Below are positions 1 to 6,748 of a stretch of 8,825 nucleotides of DNA, piece by piece. The notes beneath the pieces were generated by a model. That model saw nothing but the letters and a program-made list of their open reading frames with translations, searched no databases and was not told where the DNA came from. This DNA comes from an uncultured Bacilli bacterium (GTDB taxonomy: Bacteria; Bacillota_I; Bacilli_A; RF39; UBA660), in assembly GCA_947627525.1 (NCBI GenBank), contig CANQWJ010000041.1:1-8825 (forward strand), written 5' to 3'. Numbering within the stretch: the stretch's first letter is position 1; each line of letters starts with the position of its first letter. Both the position numbers and the translations under genes were made by a program.

Positions 1-1005
1 CTCCGTCTAACGATTATGGCATCGATGGCTCAAGACGAAATAAGAAGACTATCAGAAAGAGTTAAATTTGGTATGAATAGAGCTATTATGAATGGTAAAG
101 TCTTAGGAAATGGTTCTCTTTTTGGATATAAAAAAGATAAAGTGACTGGTAACTTTATCATTGTCAAAAGGGAAGCTAAAGTAATTCGTTCAATATATCG
201 AATGTACGCTATTGAAAGAAAGAGTTTATCAACGATTGCTAGATTAATGAATAATAGGGAAAATAATAAAAAATGGTATTCATCAACTATTTCGCGAATA
301 ATAAGAAATCCTAAATATAAAGGTTATTATTGTGCTAAAAAGAGTGAAGTTATTGATTATATGACTAAGAAAGTTAAATATTTAAAAGAAGATGAATGGG
401 TAGTTTATCAAGATAAGAAGAAAATACCACCAATTGTTGATGAAATTCTTTGGCAAAAGGCTAATGACATCTTAAAACTGCATAAGAAGAATCCAAAAAA
501 TAAAGAAAAATATCTATATAGTTCTAAAATATATTGTTCTAAACATCAAATCTCATTCAATCGTAAAAAGTTTAGAAGAAATAATAAAGATATTACTTGG
601 GTTTGTTCCGAATACTTAAAAAATGGTAGGAGTAGTTGTGATGTTCCAAATATTAGAGAAAGTGAATTAAATTATATTTTAAAAGATATTATTTCTAAAA
701 TATTTAATAATAATAATCTTTTTGATATTTTATTTAATTGCTATAAAGAAACAATGGAAGTAGACGATTGCTTTATAAATCTTATCAATAATAAGATATC
801 TTCTAATATTACATTTAATAAAATAATACAGTTAATATTAGATAGAATTGAAGTATCAAAAGGAAAGGAAATCACTTTAAAAATATATTTAGTATTTCAT
901 AATAATACATTGTTTATTAAGGATAATTACAAATTTAAAAGAGGTTATGATACGATCAGTACCAAAAGATATAGTATTAATTATCAAGTTACATTGTATA
1001 TTTAG
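1..1005 (+). CDS. Serine recombinase (resolvase/invertase superfamily), C-terminal part; 5' end beyond window
   Basis: The reading frame is open to base 1 and the first Met codon (16) is internal, so this is a gene cut by the window edge. The visible start, LRLTIMASMAQDE followed by LSERVKFG, matches the long alpha-E helix that links the catalytic domain of large serine recombinases to their DNA-binding part. The catalytic Ser domain (roughly 130 residues in the family) lies upstream and is not seen. Numbering from Met16: a recombinase DNA-binding domain spans about 30-150 (GNGSLFGYKKD, then SSTISRIIRNPKYKGYY around 89-105). A zinc-ribbon-like segment lies at 174-208 with C174, H177, C197 and C208; the usual first CxxC is CxxH here. 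A very AT-rich, Asn/Ile-rich tail follows. Such enzymes integrate or excise phages, conjugative elements or small invertible segments. Its cargo and att site are not identifiable here. Confidence 0.88.
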   Translation, partial: LRLTIMASMAQDEIRRLSERVKFGMNRAIMNGKVLGNGSLFGYKKDKVTGNFIIVKREAKVIRSIYRMYAIERKSLSTIARLMNNRENNKKWYSSTISRIIRNPKYKGYYCAKKSEVIDYMTKKVKYLKEDEWVVYQDKKKIPPIVDEILWQKANDILKLHKKNPKNKEKYLYSSKIYCSKHQISFNRKKFRRNNKDITWVCSEYLKNGRSSCDVPNIRESELNYILKDIISKIFNNNNLFDILFNCYKETMEVDDCFINLINNKISSNITFNKIIQLILDRIEVSKGKEITLKIYLVFHNNTLFIKDNYKFKRGYDTISTKRYSINYQVTLYI

Positions 1006-1008
1006 ACA

Positions 1009-1037
1009 TAAAAAAAGGACCAAGCCCTTTCTTTTTT
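1009..1037. terminator. Bidirectional intrinsic terminator between convergent genes
   Basis: An AAAGG / CCTTT stem with a 7-nt loop is flanked by an A-run on the left and a T-run on the right, so it can give a U-tailed hairpin on either strand. It sits between the recombinase stop (1003-1005) and the stop of the minus-strand gene (1036-1038). Its right arm runs into that stop codon. The stem is short, so efficiency is uncertain. Confidence 0.6.
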
Positions 1038-2607
1038 ACATTAAACTATTAGTATCACCTGTAAGTGCTGAAATCGTAGTAAATAATTTAGAATTTTCTA
1101 ATGCTGTCATAACTGTTAACATTTTTTGTTGATCACTAGCAGTCATTTGTTCAAAAGGTAGTGCTTTACTTACATCAATATCAGTAATAGAAGCACCAAT
1201 TTCAAATGCAAAATTCATATCTAGTCCTAAACTCATCTTTTCACTTCCTGTTGCAGCTACTTCAACATTTAATCCTAACGTACCACTAACCTTTTTATCA
1301 TTTTCTTTTTTAGCAGTAAGTTTAAGATTACCACTAACATTCATGCCACTGTAACTAATTTCGTAATCAACATCAATATTTTCAGCATCATTCTTTTTAA
1401 TAGTTAATTTAGCAACTTCTGTTTTCTTACCTTCATCATAGTAGTTAATTCTTACATCTTGTTTTTTAATAACGACATCAAATAGAGTTTCTTTGTTTTC
1501 AATAACAGCAAAATATCCATTATCTTCGTTATTATAATAACGAATAGTAGTTTCTTCATCACCAAATTCAAACCCTACTGCTTTGTTAGTAAGACCAGTT
1601 GTATAAATAACAAATTGACCTTTTTCAGAAATACTATCATAGTTTTCTTCTTTACCTAAATTCTTTAATATTTCTTCAACAGCACTCTTTTCTTGCCCTG
1701 TCATTTTACTTACTGTGTCTACAAATTTTGAACTTGCTAGTAATTCTTTAGAAATACCAGTAAACAAACTTTTAACAGAGTCTTTTTCAATACTATAAGT
1801 TATAGTTTTTACTTTAACACTTTCATCACCAATATTGATATCTGCATTACCCTTAGTCATATATTTCTTATCAATTGACTTTATTAGTGCATCTTTTGAT
1901 TCTTTAAGAACAATATCAACATTTTCAAGATTAATTTCACTATTTTGTGTAGAGATTAAATCTTCAAAATTAAACATTTCATTGAAGTCTTGTTCACCTG
2001 AATCATAAACATTATCGAAAAGAGTATTACTTTTTATGTAATTATGATTATTTTTTAAATATAATGATATGTCAGCTAGATCTTTATTGTCTTCGTTTAG
2101 ACTAGCATTAATTTCAGCTAATTTGTTTTTATAATCAAGAGTTGTCGCAAATGAAATTTTGCTGTTTTCAGCACCTTTGAAAAGCGTTCCACCTAATTTA
2201 AGATCACCATTTATTTTCATTGTATCTTGAGCAATATTAAATTTCATTTCATTCTTTTCATATTCTTTTAATTTACTACTCGTTTTTTCATAAAACTCAT
2301 TGATGGCATTCTTAACAATTGTTGTTGGATTATTTAGGACTAAACTATATACGGCAAAGAGGATTGCTGCTACTAGAACAACGACACCGACAATAATTCC
2401 AACGATTAGTCCCGTTTTCTTCTTGGGTTTATCACTTGTTGGTTGTGGAGTAACATTATTGACATTAGGAGTGTTACTCGTTTCATTTTGATTCTCACCA
2501 TTGTTTGGTTGAGAAGTAACAGGAGCATTAACTACTTCATTAACAGCTTCTGTTTTGTTTGCTGTTTCATTTTCATCAACAGCAGGTACATTGTTTGGAT
2601 TATCCAT
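1036..2607 (-). CDS. Single-pass membrane-anchored exported protein, unknown function
   Basis: Family not recognised. Read from the ATG at 2607 the protein has 523 residues. The first ~60 are low-complexity and rich in Asn, Thr, Pro and Glu. A basic KPKKK stretch and one hydrophobic helix (about 66-91, GLIVGIIVGVVVLVAAILFA) follow. By the positive-inside rule this leaves a short cytoplasmic tail and a ~430-residue extracellular domain. That domain alternates short polar and hydrophobic stretches like a beta-rich fold and has no cysteines, catalytic signature or sorting motif. A helical C-terminus (DVSKALPFEQMTASDQQKML) closes it. The general look recalls LppX/LolA-like half-barrels of Gram-positive surface proteins, but that is only an impression. 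An in-frame GTG at 2620-2622 would add five residues. I prefer the ATG because AAGG lies only 2 nt before the GTG. The gene is monocistronic, convergent with the recombinase and divergent from the kinase. Confidence 0.85.
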   Translation of the reverse strand: MDNPNNVPAVDENETANKTEAVNEVVNAPVTSQPNNGENQNETSNTPNVNNVTPQPTSDKPKKKTGLIVGIIVGVVVLVAAILFAVYSLVLNNPTTIVKNAINEFYEKTSSKLKEYEKNEMKFNIAQDTMKINGDLKLGGTLFKGAENSKISFATTLDYKNKLAEINASLNEDNKDLADISLYLKNNHNYIKSNTLFDNVYDSGEQDFNEMFNFEDLISTQNSEINLENVDIVLKESKDALIKSIDKKYMTKGNADINIGDESVKVKTITYSIEKDSVKSLFTGISKELLASSKFVDTVSKMTGQEKSAVEEILKNLGKEENYDSISEKGQFVIYTTGLTNKAVGFEFGDEETTIRYYNNEDNGYFAVIENKETLFDVVIKKQDVRINYYDEGKKTEVAKLTIKKNDAENIDVDYEISYSGMNVSGNLKLTAKKENDKKVSGTLGLNVEVAATGSEKMSLGLDMNFAFEIGASITDIDVSKALPFEQMTASDQQKMLTVMTALENSKLFTTISALTGDTNSLM

Positions 2608-2646
2608 ATACCTAAACTTCACTTCCTTCTATTTTAATATACTATA

Positions 2647-2655
2647 ATGATAACA
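2647..2655 (-). promoter_or_regulatory. Probable extended -10 promoter of the minus-strand exported protein
   Basis: Read on the minus strand, TG-T-TATCAT matches an extended -10 element (TGnTATAAT) with one mismatch. No good -35 is seen 16-18 bp upstream, as is common for extended -10 promoters. It lies about 40 bp before the ATG at 2607. In DNA this AT-rich, chance matches are frequent. Confidence 0.4.
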
Positions 2656-2695
2656 TATTTTTAACTAAAAAACCATTTTTTCTTAAAAATAAATA

Positions 2696-2724
2696 TTGTT
2701 GTTTAGTTTGATTTAAAATATAAT
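2696..2724 (+). promoter_or_regulatory. Sigma-A-type promoter of the kinase / Tim44-like operon
   Basis: A perfect TATAAT (2719-2724) lies 17 bp downstream of TTGTTG (2696-2701, 3 of 6 matches to TTGACA). Transcription would begin near 2731, immediately at the ribosome binding site AGGAGGG (2732-2738), giving an mRNA leader of only about 12 nt before the ATG at 2743. Confidence 0.6.
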
Positions 2725-2742
2725 AAATTATAGGAGGGTAAA

Positions 2743-3870
2743 ATGATTGAGCAAATAATAGAAAACTTTAATATAGATGGTAAAATTATTGAAGTTAGTG
2801 AAAATAATTCAGGAAATATTAATAGTACTTATGTTGTTACAATTGAATTGCCAAATAAAAAAATAAAAAAGTATTTAGTTCAAAAGATAAATACTAATGT
2901 ATTTTCTGAACCTTATAAATTGATGAAGAACATCGAAGATATTACTGATTATTTAGAAATACAAATGCAAAAAGAAGGAGATACTACTCATAAAGTTTTA
3001 AAAGTTATTAAAACGAAAAGTGGTAAGTCTTTGTGCTATATTACAAATGAACTTGGAGAAAGGGATTATTATCGCGTTTATGAATATATAGATAATGCTG
3101 TCTCTTATGATAATTCAACAGATAAGAACATTGTCTACAATACTGGAAAAGCTTTTGGTAATTTTCAAAGATTATTACAAAACTATCCGATTAAAAGATT
3201 GACGGAGACGATAAAGGATTTCCATATAACAGATAAGAGATATCGCCAATTAATGGAAGACATTAAAATTGATTCTGAAAATAGAGCGATGGAGGTTGCT
3301 CCCGAAATTGTTTTTATTTTGATGCGTGAAGAGATATGTTCTTTGATAACAGAACGTTTAGGAACAGAATCTATTCCATTAAGAGTTACGCATAATGATA
3401 CAAAAGTTAATAACGTTATGATGGATAAAAAGACAGGTGATTATTTAGCCGTAATCGATTTGGATACAGTAATGCCTGGAAGTATGCTTTTTGATTATGG
3501 TGATGGAGTTAGATCAACAGCTGCTAGTGCCAAAGAAGATGAAACTGATTTGGATAAAGTTAGTTTGAATTTAGAATTGTTTGAGGCGTACACCAAAGGA
3601 TATTTAAGTGAGATGGCTAACAGTATTACTTATGAAGAATTGTCACTTATGGGTGAATCTATTCGTATTATAACCTTAGAACTTGCCATTAGATTTCTAA
3701 ATGATTACATTAATGGTGATACTTATTTTAAAACTAATTATGAAAAACATAATTTAGATCGCGCTAGAAATCAAATTGCTCTTGTCAAAGATATTGAAAG
3801 TAAAATGGAATATATAAAGAGTTATATAAGAAAATGTTATGATGAATATCATAAAAAAGATAAAAGATGA
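2743..3870 (+). CDS. NahK-like sugar kinase (N-acetylhexosamine 1-kinase / APH-type phosphotransferase family)
   Basis: This 375-residue protein has the APH/choline-kinase-like phosphotransferase fold. The Brenner motif is HNDTKVNN (217-224), with predicted catalytic base D219 and metal-binding N224. The DFG-equivalent is VIDLDT (D239/D241). The stretch VMPGSMLFDYGDGVRSTAAS, followed by DETDLDKVSLNLELFEAY, closely resembles NahK (LnpB) of bifidobacteria, which phosphorylates GlcNAc/GalNAc at C1 with ATP. Length fits that family (about 360). The N-terminal lobe, including GNINSTYVV (24-32) and VQKIN (46-50), supplies the nucleotide pocket. The start is well supported by AGGAGGG 4 nt upstream. 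It is cotranscribed with the Tim44-like gene 17 nt downstream. No lacto-N-biose phosphorylase or UDP-sugar gene is nearby, so the substrate stays open: another hexosamine or small sugar is possible. Confidence 0.85.
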   Translation: MIEQIIENFNIDGKIIEVSENNSGNINSTYVVTIELPNKKIKKYLVQKINTNVFSEPYKLMKNIEDITDYLEIQMQKEGDTTHKVLKVIKTKSGKSLCYITNELGERDYYRVYEYIDNAVSYDNSTDKNIVYNTGKAFGNFQRLLQNYPIKRLTETIKDFHITDKRYRQLMEDIKIDSENRAMEVAPEIVFILMREEICSLITERLGTESIPLRVTHNDTKVNNVMMDKKTGDYLAVIDLDTVMPGSMLFDYGDGVRSTAASAKEDETDLDKVSLNLELFEAYTKGYLSEMANSITYEELSLMGESIRIITLELAIRFLNDYINGDTYFKTNYEKHNLDRARNQIALVKDIESKMEYIKSYIRKCYDEYHKKDKR

Positions 3871-3887
3871 GGAATGGAGGTAGTATT

Positions 3888-4622
3888 ATGCCCATTGTTT
3901 TTGCTTTAATATTTATGTTTATATTTTATAGTGTTATGACCATTGTTCCAATCTTTTTCATTATAGTTTTAATAAGGAGTATTTCTGATTCTGTTAGAAG
4001 GACAAATACTGAGAAATTCTTTAAGAGTAGTATTATTATTCCAAGTGAAAAAAAAGATTTTCAAGATACAACTAATGGTAAAAAGAACATATATAAAGAT
4101 GTTCCACAGTATAAATTAGATCGTCTTGATGTCGACGATATAAATACTCTTAAAGATTACTTATTTGATATTTTTTATAGGTTTGAGATGGCTTATAATA
4201 ACTTAGATTATAATGCGATGCGCATATTAACTACCAAACAATTATTTCAAAAATATCACACTGGTATTACTTTAAATTTAAAAGTTGGTAAAAAAAGGGT
4301 TATCAATGATGTTAAAAAAGAGAAAATGACTATTTATGAAGTGGATAGTACGAGTGCTAAACAAGTTGTTTCGGCAATGGTTGTCATTTCTTATATTAAC
4401 TACACTCTTGATAAGAATGGTTATGTCATTAGTGGTAATAAATTAACACCAGCTATTGAAAGGTTTGAAATTGAATTTAGAAAAGATTTTGAAAGAGAAG
4501 AACAGACACATTGTCCTAATTGTGGTGCTAAAATAACGGGAAATAAGTGTGAATATTGTAAAAGTATCATTGATAGTAATGATTTTAAGATTTGTTCAAT
4601 TAGAAGAATTGTTGATAGGTAA
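3888..4622 (+). CDS. Membrane-anchored Tim44-like domain protein with C-terminal zinc ribbon
   Basis: Read from the ATG at 3888 the protein has 244 residues. This start has GGAGG at 3876-3880 with 7-nt spacing. An in-frame ATG at 3867, overlapping the kinase stop, lacks a comparable site. An N-terminal hydrophobic helix (2-30) is followed by a basic linker. A Tim44-like domain spans about 82-203: DINTLKDYLFDIFYRFEMA, then NLDYNAMRILTTKQLFQKY, is the characteristic helix pair ahead of a curved sheet. Last comes a zinc ribbon with C209-x2-C212 and C221-x2-C224. In mitochondria Tim44 tethers the import motor. Bacterial members are membrane-associated and poorly characterised, so no specific role is assigned. 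It forms a two-gene unit with the kinase and ends at the terminator from 4638. Confidence 0.75.
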   Translation: MPIVFALIFMFIFYSVMTIVPIFFIIVLIRSISDSVRRTNTEKFFKSSIIIPSEKKDFQDTTNGKKNIYKDVPQYKLDRLDVDDINTLKDYLFDIFYRFEMAYNNLDYNAMRILTTKQLFQKYHTGITLNLKVGKKRVINDVKKEKMTIYEVDSTSAKQVVSAMVVISYINYTLDKNGYVISGNKLTPAIERFEIEFRKDFEREEQTHCPNCGAKITGNKCEYCKSIIDSNDFKICSIRRIVDR

Positions 4623-4637
4623 TAAATAGTCAATATA

Positions 4638-4669
4638 AAAGCATCTATATTTTTAGGTGCTTTCTTTTA
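4638..4669 (+). terminator. Strong intrinsic terminator of the kinase / Tim44-like operon
   Basis: AAAGCATCTA (4638-4647) pairs with TAGGTGCTTT (4654-4663) over 10 bp including one G-U wobble. The loop is the 6-nt TATTTT, and CTTTTA follows. It begins 16 bp after the stop at 4620-4622. Confidence 0.85.
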
Positions 4670-4671
4670 TG

Positions 4672-4830
4672 AGCACTATCTTCAAATAGTGATACATAGT
4701 CACCGATACCTGATATGAATGAACCACTCATAGCGGCAAAACTGATACTTGTATCAATGGTGACATCTTTTTCTGGATCAATTCCGTTTTCGCGAAGGAT
4801 CCATTCAAGAGTCATCTCTGGCATACCACC
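4672..4830 (-). pseudogene. Remnant of an ABC-transporter substrate-binding protein (NMT1/SsuA/ThiY-like)
   Basis: The minus strand reads GGMPEMTLEWILRENGIDPE, then KDVTIDTSISFAAM and GDYVSLFEDSA. This is a typical mid-protein block of periplasmic-type binding proteins of the NMT1/THI5-like group, which serve thiamine-precursor, alkanesulfonate or nitrate importers. Full members have about 300-340 residues; only about 53 remain. There is no signal peptide, no ribosome binding site and no partner permease or ATPase. Upstream, the frame meets a TAA within ten codons of the homologous block. Downstream it runs out of homology into the neighbouring terminator and stops at 4645-4647. An ATG at 4824 would give a 59-residue product, but it corresponds to an internal Met. 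GC over 4671-4840 is about 41% (69 of 170 by hand count), visibly above the surrounding sequence. I conclude it is a dead fragment. Confidence 0.75.
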
Positions 4831-4856
4831 TGTTTGGTATAAAAGTGATGACTCTT
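4807..4856. repeat. Imperfect 22-bp inverted duplication (long hairpin)
   Basis: AAGAGTCATC (4807-4816) pairs with GATGACTCTT (4847-4856), and ATACCA (4823-4828) pairs with TGGTAT (4835-4840). Two further pairs lie in the internal loop, so 18 of 22 positions pair around a 6-nt loop. The left arm is coding sequence of the binding-protein remnant; the right arm lies just beyond its broken end. There is no T-run, so it is not a terminator. Confidence 0.8.
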
Positions 4857-4857
4857 A

Positions 4858-4882
4858 TTATCGTTCGATAACTGTTCGATAA
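4858..4882. promoter_or_regulatory. CGATAA repeats, candidate operator of the adhesin operon
   Basis: TTATCG-TT-CGATAA (4858-4871) is a perfect 6+6 palindrome. A third half-site follows, so GTTCGATAA occurs twice in direct repeat (4863-4871 and 4874-4882) with an 11-bp period, about one helical turn. The block ends 4 bp before the -35 hexamer, a good place for an activator or repressor. The cognate regulator is unknown. Confidence 0.5.
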
Positions 4883-4886
4883 ATTA

Positions 4887-4915
4887 TTGACATTTTTCAA
4901 CATTTGTGATAAAAT
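4887..4915 (+). promoter_or_regulatory. Near-consensus sigma-A promoter of the adhesin operon
   Basis: A perfect TTGACA (4887-4892), a 17-bp spacer and TAAAAT (4910-4915) preceded by TG at the extended -10 position. Predicted transcription start is near 4922, about 27 nt before the ATG at 4949. AGGGGG (4935-4940) is the ribosome binding site. Confidence 0.88.
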
Positions 4916-4948
4916 AGCGACTAGAAATGTGTATAGGGGGATTAAAAA

Positions 4949-6748
4949 ATGAAAAAGAAATTTAATTTAGTTTTAATTGCTATTCTAGTATTTATAGGGA
5001 TTGCTACAATAGCGACATCAAGTGCATCATCAAATGCACCAGGTTCAATTCAAATGGGAACAGGAGAACAATTAGAGGGATACATTAATGGTGTTAGTTT
5101 TCCAACAAAGGTTACAAAGGATGGAAAATATGCTTATTGTTTAGATAAGCACAAACAAACACCTAATAATGTTGTAATGTCTTTAGTTGATGCTAAAGAT
5201 GCTGGTATTACATACATTATGAAAAATGGATACCCAGCTAAATCATTTACTGGTAACAAAAATTATGATTATTATATAACACAAACTGCTGTTTGGTGGT
5301 ATTTAGATGATACTACTGGTAGTAATAATTTGGATTCAGGTTTTAAGTCAACTGGATCAGATAGTTATGGTTTAAGACATTATGTTAAAGAATTAGTTAG
5401 TGCTGCTAAAGATGCTAAAAATGAGGGTTATAAAAATCCAAGTATAACTATTTCAGGTGCTGATTTTAAATTCTCAGAAGATCAAAAGTATTATATAACT
5501 GATGATATTAAAATTACAGGAGTTAATGTTCCTGGAAAAATAACTGTAACTTTGATTGGTGCTCCAGAAGGTGCTACTCTTATAAATAGTAATGGTAGTG
5601 CTGTTAGTAGCGTAAATTCAGGAGAAACAGTAAAAATTAAAGTTCCAGCAAGTAGTATAAGTGGTGTTCTTGCTGCTATGACTATTCAAGCTGAAGCTGA
5701 AGGTCAAGTTGAAAAAGCATATCAATACGATCCATCTGATAGTGTTCATCAATCAGTTGTTATGTCAACTCTATATCATATAACATCACCTGTTAAAGTA
5801 ACTAAAGTATTTAAGTTAGGATCTGCTAGTCTTGAAGTAACAAAAGTTGATGAAGATACAGGAAAACCTTTAGCTGGTGCTAAATTAAGATTAATAAATA
5901 GTGATAAAGAAACAGTTGCTGAGTGGGTAACGACAACTGAAGCAAAACATTTTAGTAATTTACCTGAAGGTAATTATACTCTTATTGAATTAGAAGCTCC
6001 AGAAGGATACGTTTTAAGTAAATCTGTTTATAACATCGTTTTAACAAATGGTAACTTGACTAAGATGACTTTTAAAAATAGTAAAAAAGATAAAGGTGAA
6101 GTAATCATCATCAAAAGAGATGCTTCTACTAATGAAGTATTAGCTGGTGCTGTTTTAGTACTTAAAGATGCCAGTGGAAATGAAGTTGCTCGTTGGACAA
6201 CTACAACTAAAGGACATTCTATTTCTGGATTAGATGAAGGTGAATATACAATTGAAGAAGTTAGTGCTCCAAAAGGATACATCAAATCTAATGAAGTTCG
6301 TAAAGTAACTGTTAAATCAGGAGAATCTATTACTGTTACATATTATAACCATAAAGAAACTATTAAATCTGTTATTAGAATTCTTAAAGTAGATGGTGAG
6401 ACAGGTGAAAGTCTTGCTGGTGCGACAATGGTTCTTAAAGATACAGAAGGTAATGTTGTTAGAACTTGGAAGACAACTAATGAAGAATATGTTATTGAAG
6501 ACTTACAAAATGGTACTTATTATTTAACTGAAACTGAAGCACCAGAAGGTTATGTCTTATCTGATGAAGAAATTGAAATAGTTGTTGCTGAAAATAGTGG
6601 TACACAAACTTTTACATTTAATAATATTCCAGAGGTTGAAGTTCCTAATACTGAATCAAATGCTTCAATATTAGCCATAGTAGCTGGTGTTGTTACCGCT
6701 ATTGTTGGTGCAGGTATTATTTATATAAATGTTAAAAAAGAAAACTAA
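4949..6748 (+). CDS. Thioester-domain (TQXA) cell-wall adhesin with three SpaA/Cna-B domains and sortase signal
   Basis: This 599-residue secreted surface protein has a signal peptide at 1 to about 26 (MKKK, then a hydrophobic core). A thioester domain covers about 35-280. C64 in YAYCLDK and Q112 in ITQTAVWWYLDD match the TED signature, and C64 is the only cysteine in the protein. Three SpaA/Cna-B domains follow, each with the Lys/Glu/Asn set for an intramolecular isopeptide bond: K299-E347-N377, K389-E437-N467 and K480-E528-N558. Each carries an E-x-x-AP-x-GY box. The C-terminus has VPNTE (565-569), a hydrophobic helix (572-594) and the basic tail KKEN, which together form a sortase signal with Glu replacing Gly of LPxTG. 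In characterised family members the thioester reacts with a host or surface amine. Here that role, and a stalk made by the isopeptide-locked domains, are inferred. The gene leads an operon with its sortase and has a strong promoter. It resembles a pilus-tip adhesin but no separate pilin gene is present. Confidence 0.92.
   Translation: MKKKFNLVLIAILVFIGIATIATSSASSNAPGSIQMGTGEQLEGYINGVSFPTKVTKDGKYAYCLDKHKQTPNNVVMSLVDAKDAGITYIMKNGYPAKSFTGNKNYDYYITQTAVWWYLDDTTGSNNLDSGFKSTGSDSYGLRHYVKELVSAAKDAKNEGYKNPSITISGADFKFSEDQKYYITDDIKITGVNVPGKITVTLIGAPEGATLINSNGSAVSSVNSGETVKIKVPASSISGVLAAMTIQAEAEGQVEKAYQYDPSDSVHQSVVMSTLYHITSPVKVTKVFKLGSASLEVTKVDEDTGKPLAGAKLRLINSDKETVAEWVTTTEAKHFSNLPEGNYTLIELEAPEGYVLSKSVYNIVLTNGNLTKMTFKNSKKDKGEVIIIKRDASTNEVLAGAVLVLKDASGNEVARWTTTTKGHSISGLDEGEYTIEEVSAPKGYIKSNEVRKVTVKSGESITVTYYNHKETIKSVIRILKVDGETGESLAGATMVLKDTEGNVVRTWKTTNEEYVIEDLQNGTYYLTETEAPEGYVLSDEEIEIVVAENSGTQTFTFNNIPEVEVPNTESNASILAIVAGVVTAIVGAGIIYINVKKEN

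Noticed and set aside
2743..3870. Aminoglycoside resistance phosphotransferase
   Set aside because: The fold is shared, but the DTVMPGSMLFDYGDGVR region and length match the NahK group rather than APH resistance enzymes.
3868..3870. TGA read as tryptophan (Mycoplasma code)
   Set aside because: TGA ends the kinase at the expected length and Trp codons in all genes here are TGG.
3867..3887. Start of the Tim44-like gene at 3867, overlapping the kinase stop
   Set aside because: The ATG at 3888 has GGAGG at ideal spacing and begins directly with the membrane helix; the seven extra codons include the ribosome binding site itself.
4645..4824. A 59-residue minus-strand protein starting at 4824
   Set aside because: The Met corresponds to an internal position of the binding-protein family, no ribosome binding site precedes it, and its last residues come from the terminator of the neighbouring operon.
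4807..4882. Inverted repeats near the adhesin promoter as a phase-variable invertible switch worked by the serine recombinase
   Set aside because: The repeats do not flank the promoter; both pairs lie upstream of the -35, and the enclosed segments (30 bp or less) are too short to invert.
6028..6285. Minus-strand reading frame inside the adhesin gene
   Set aside because: It is a shadow of the repeated SpaA coding sequence, without a ribosome binding site or recognisable protein features.
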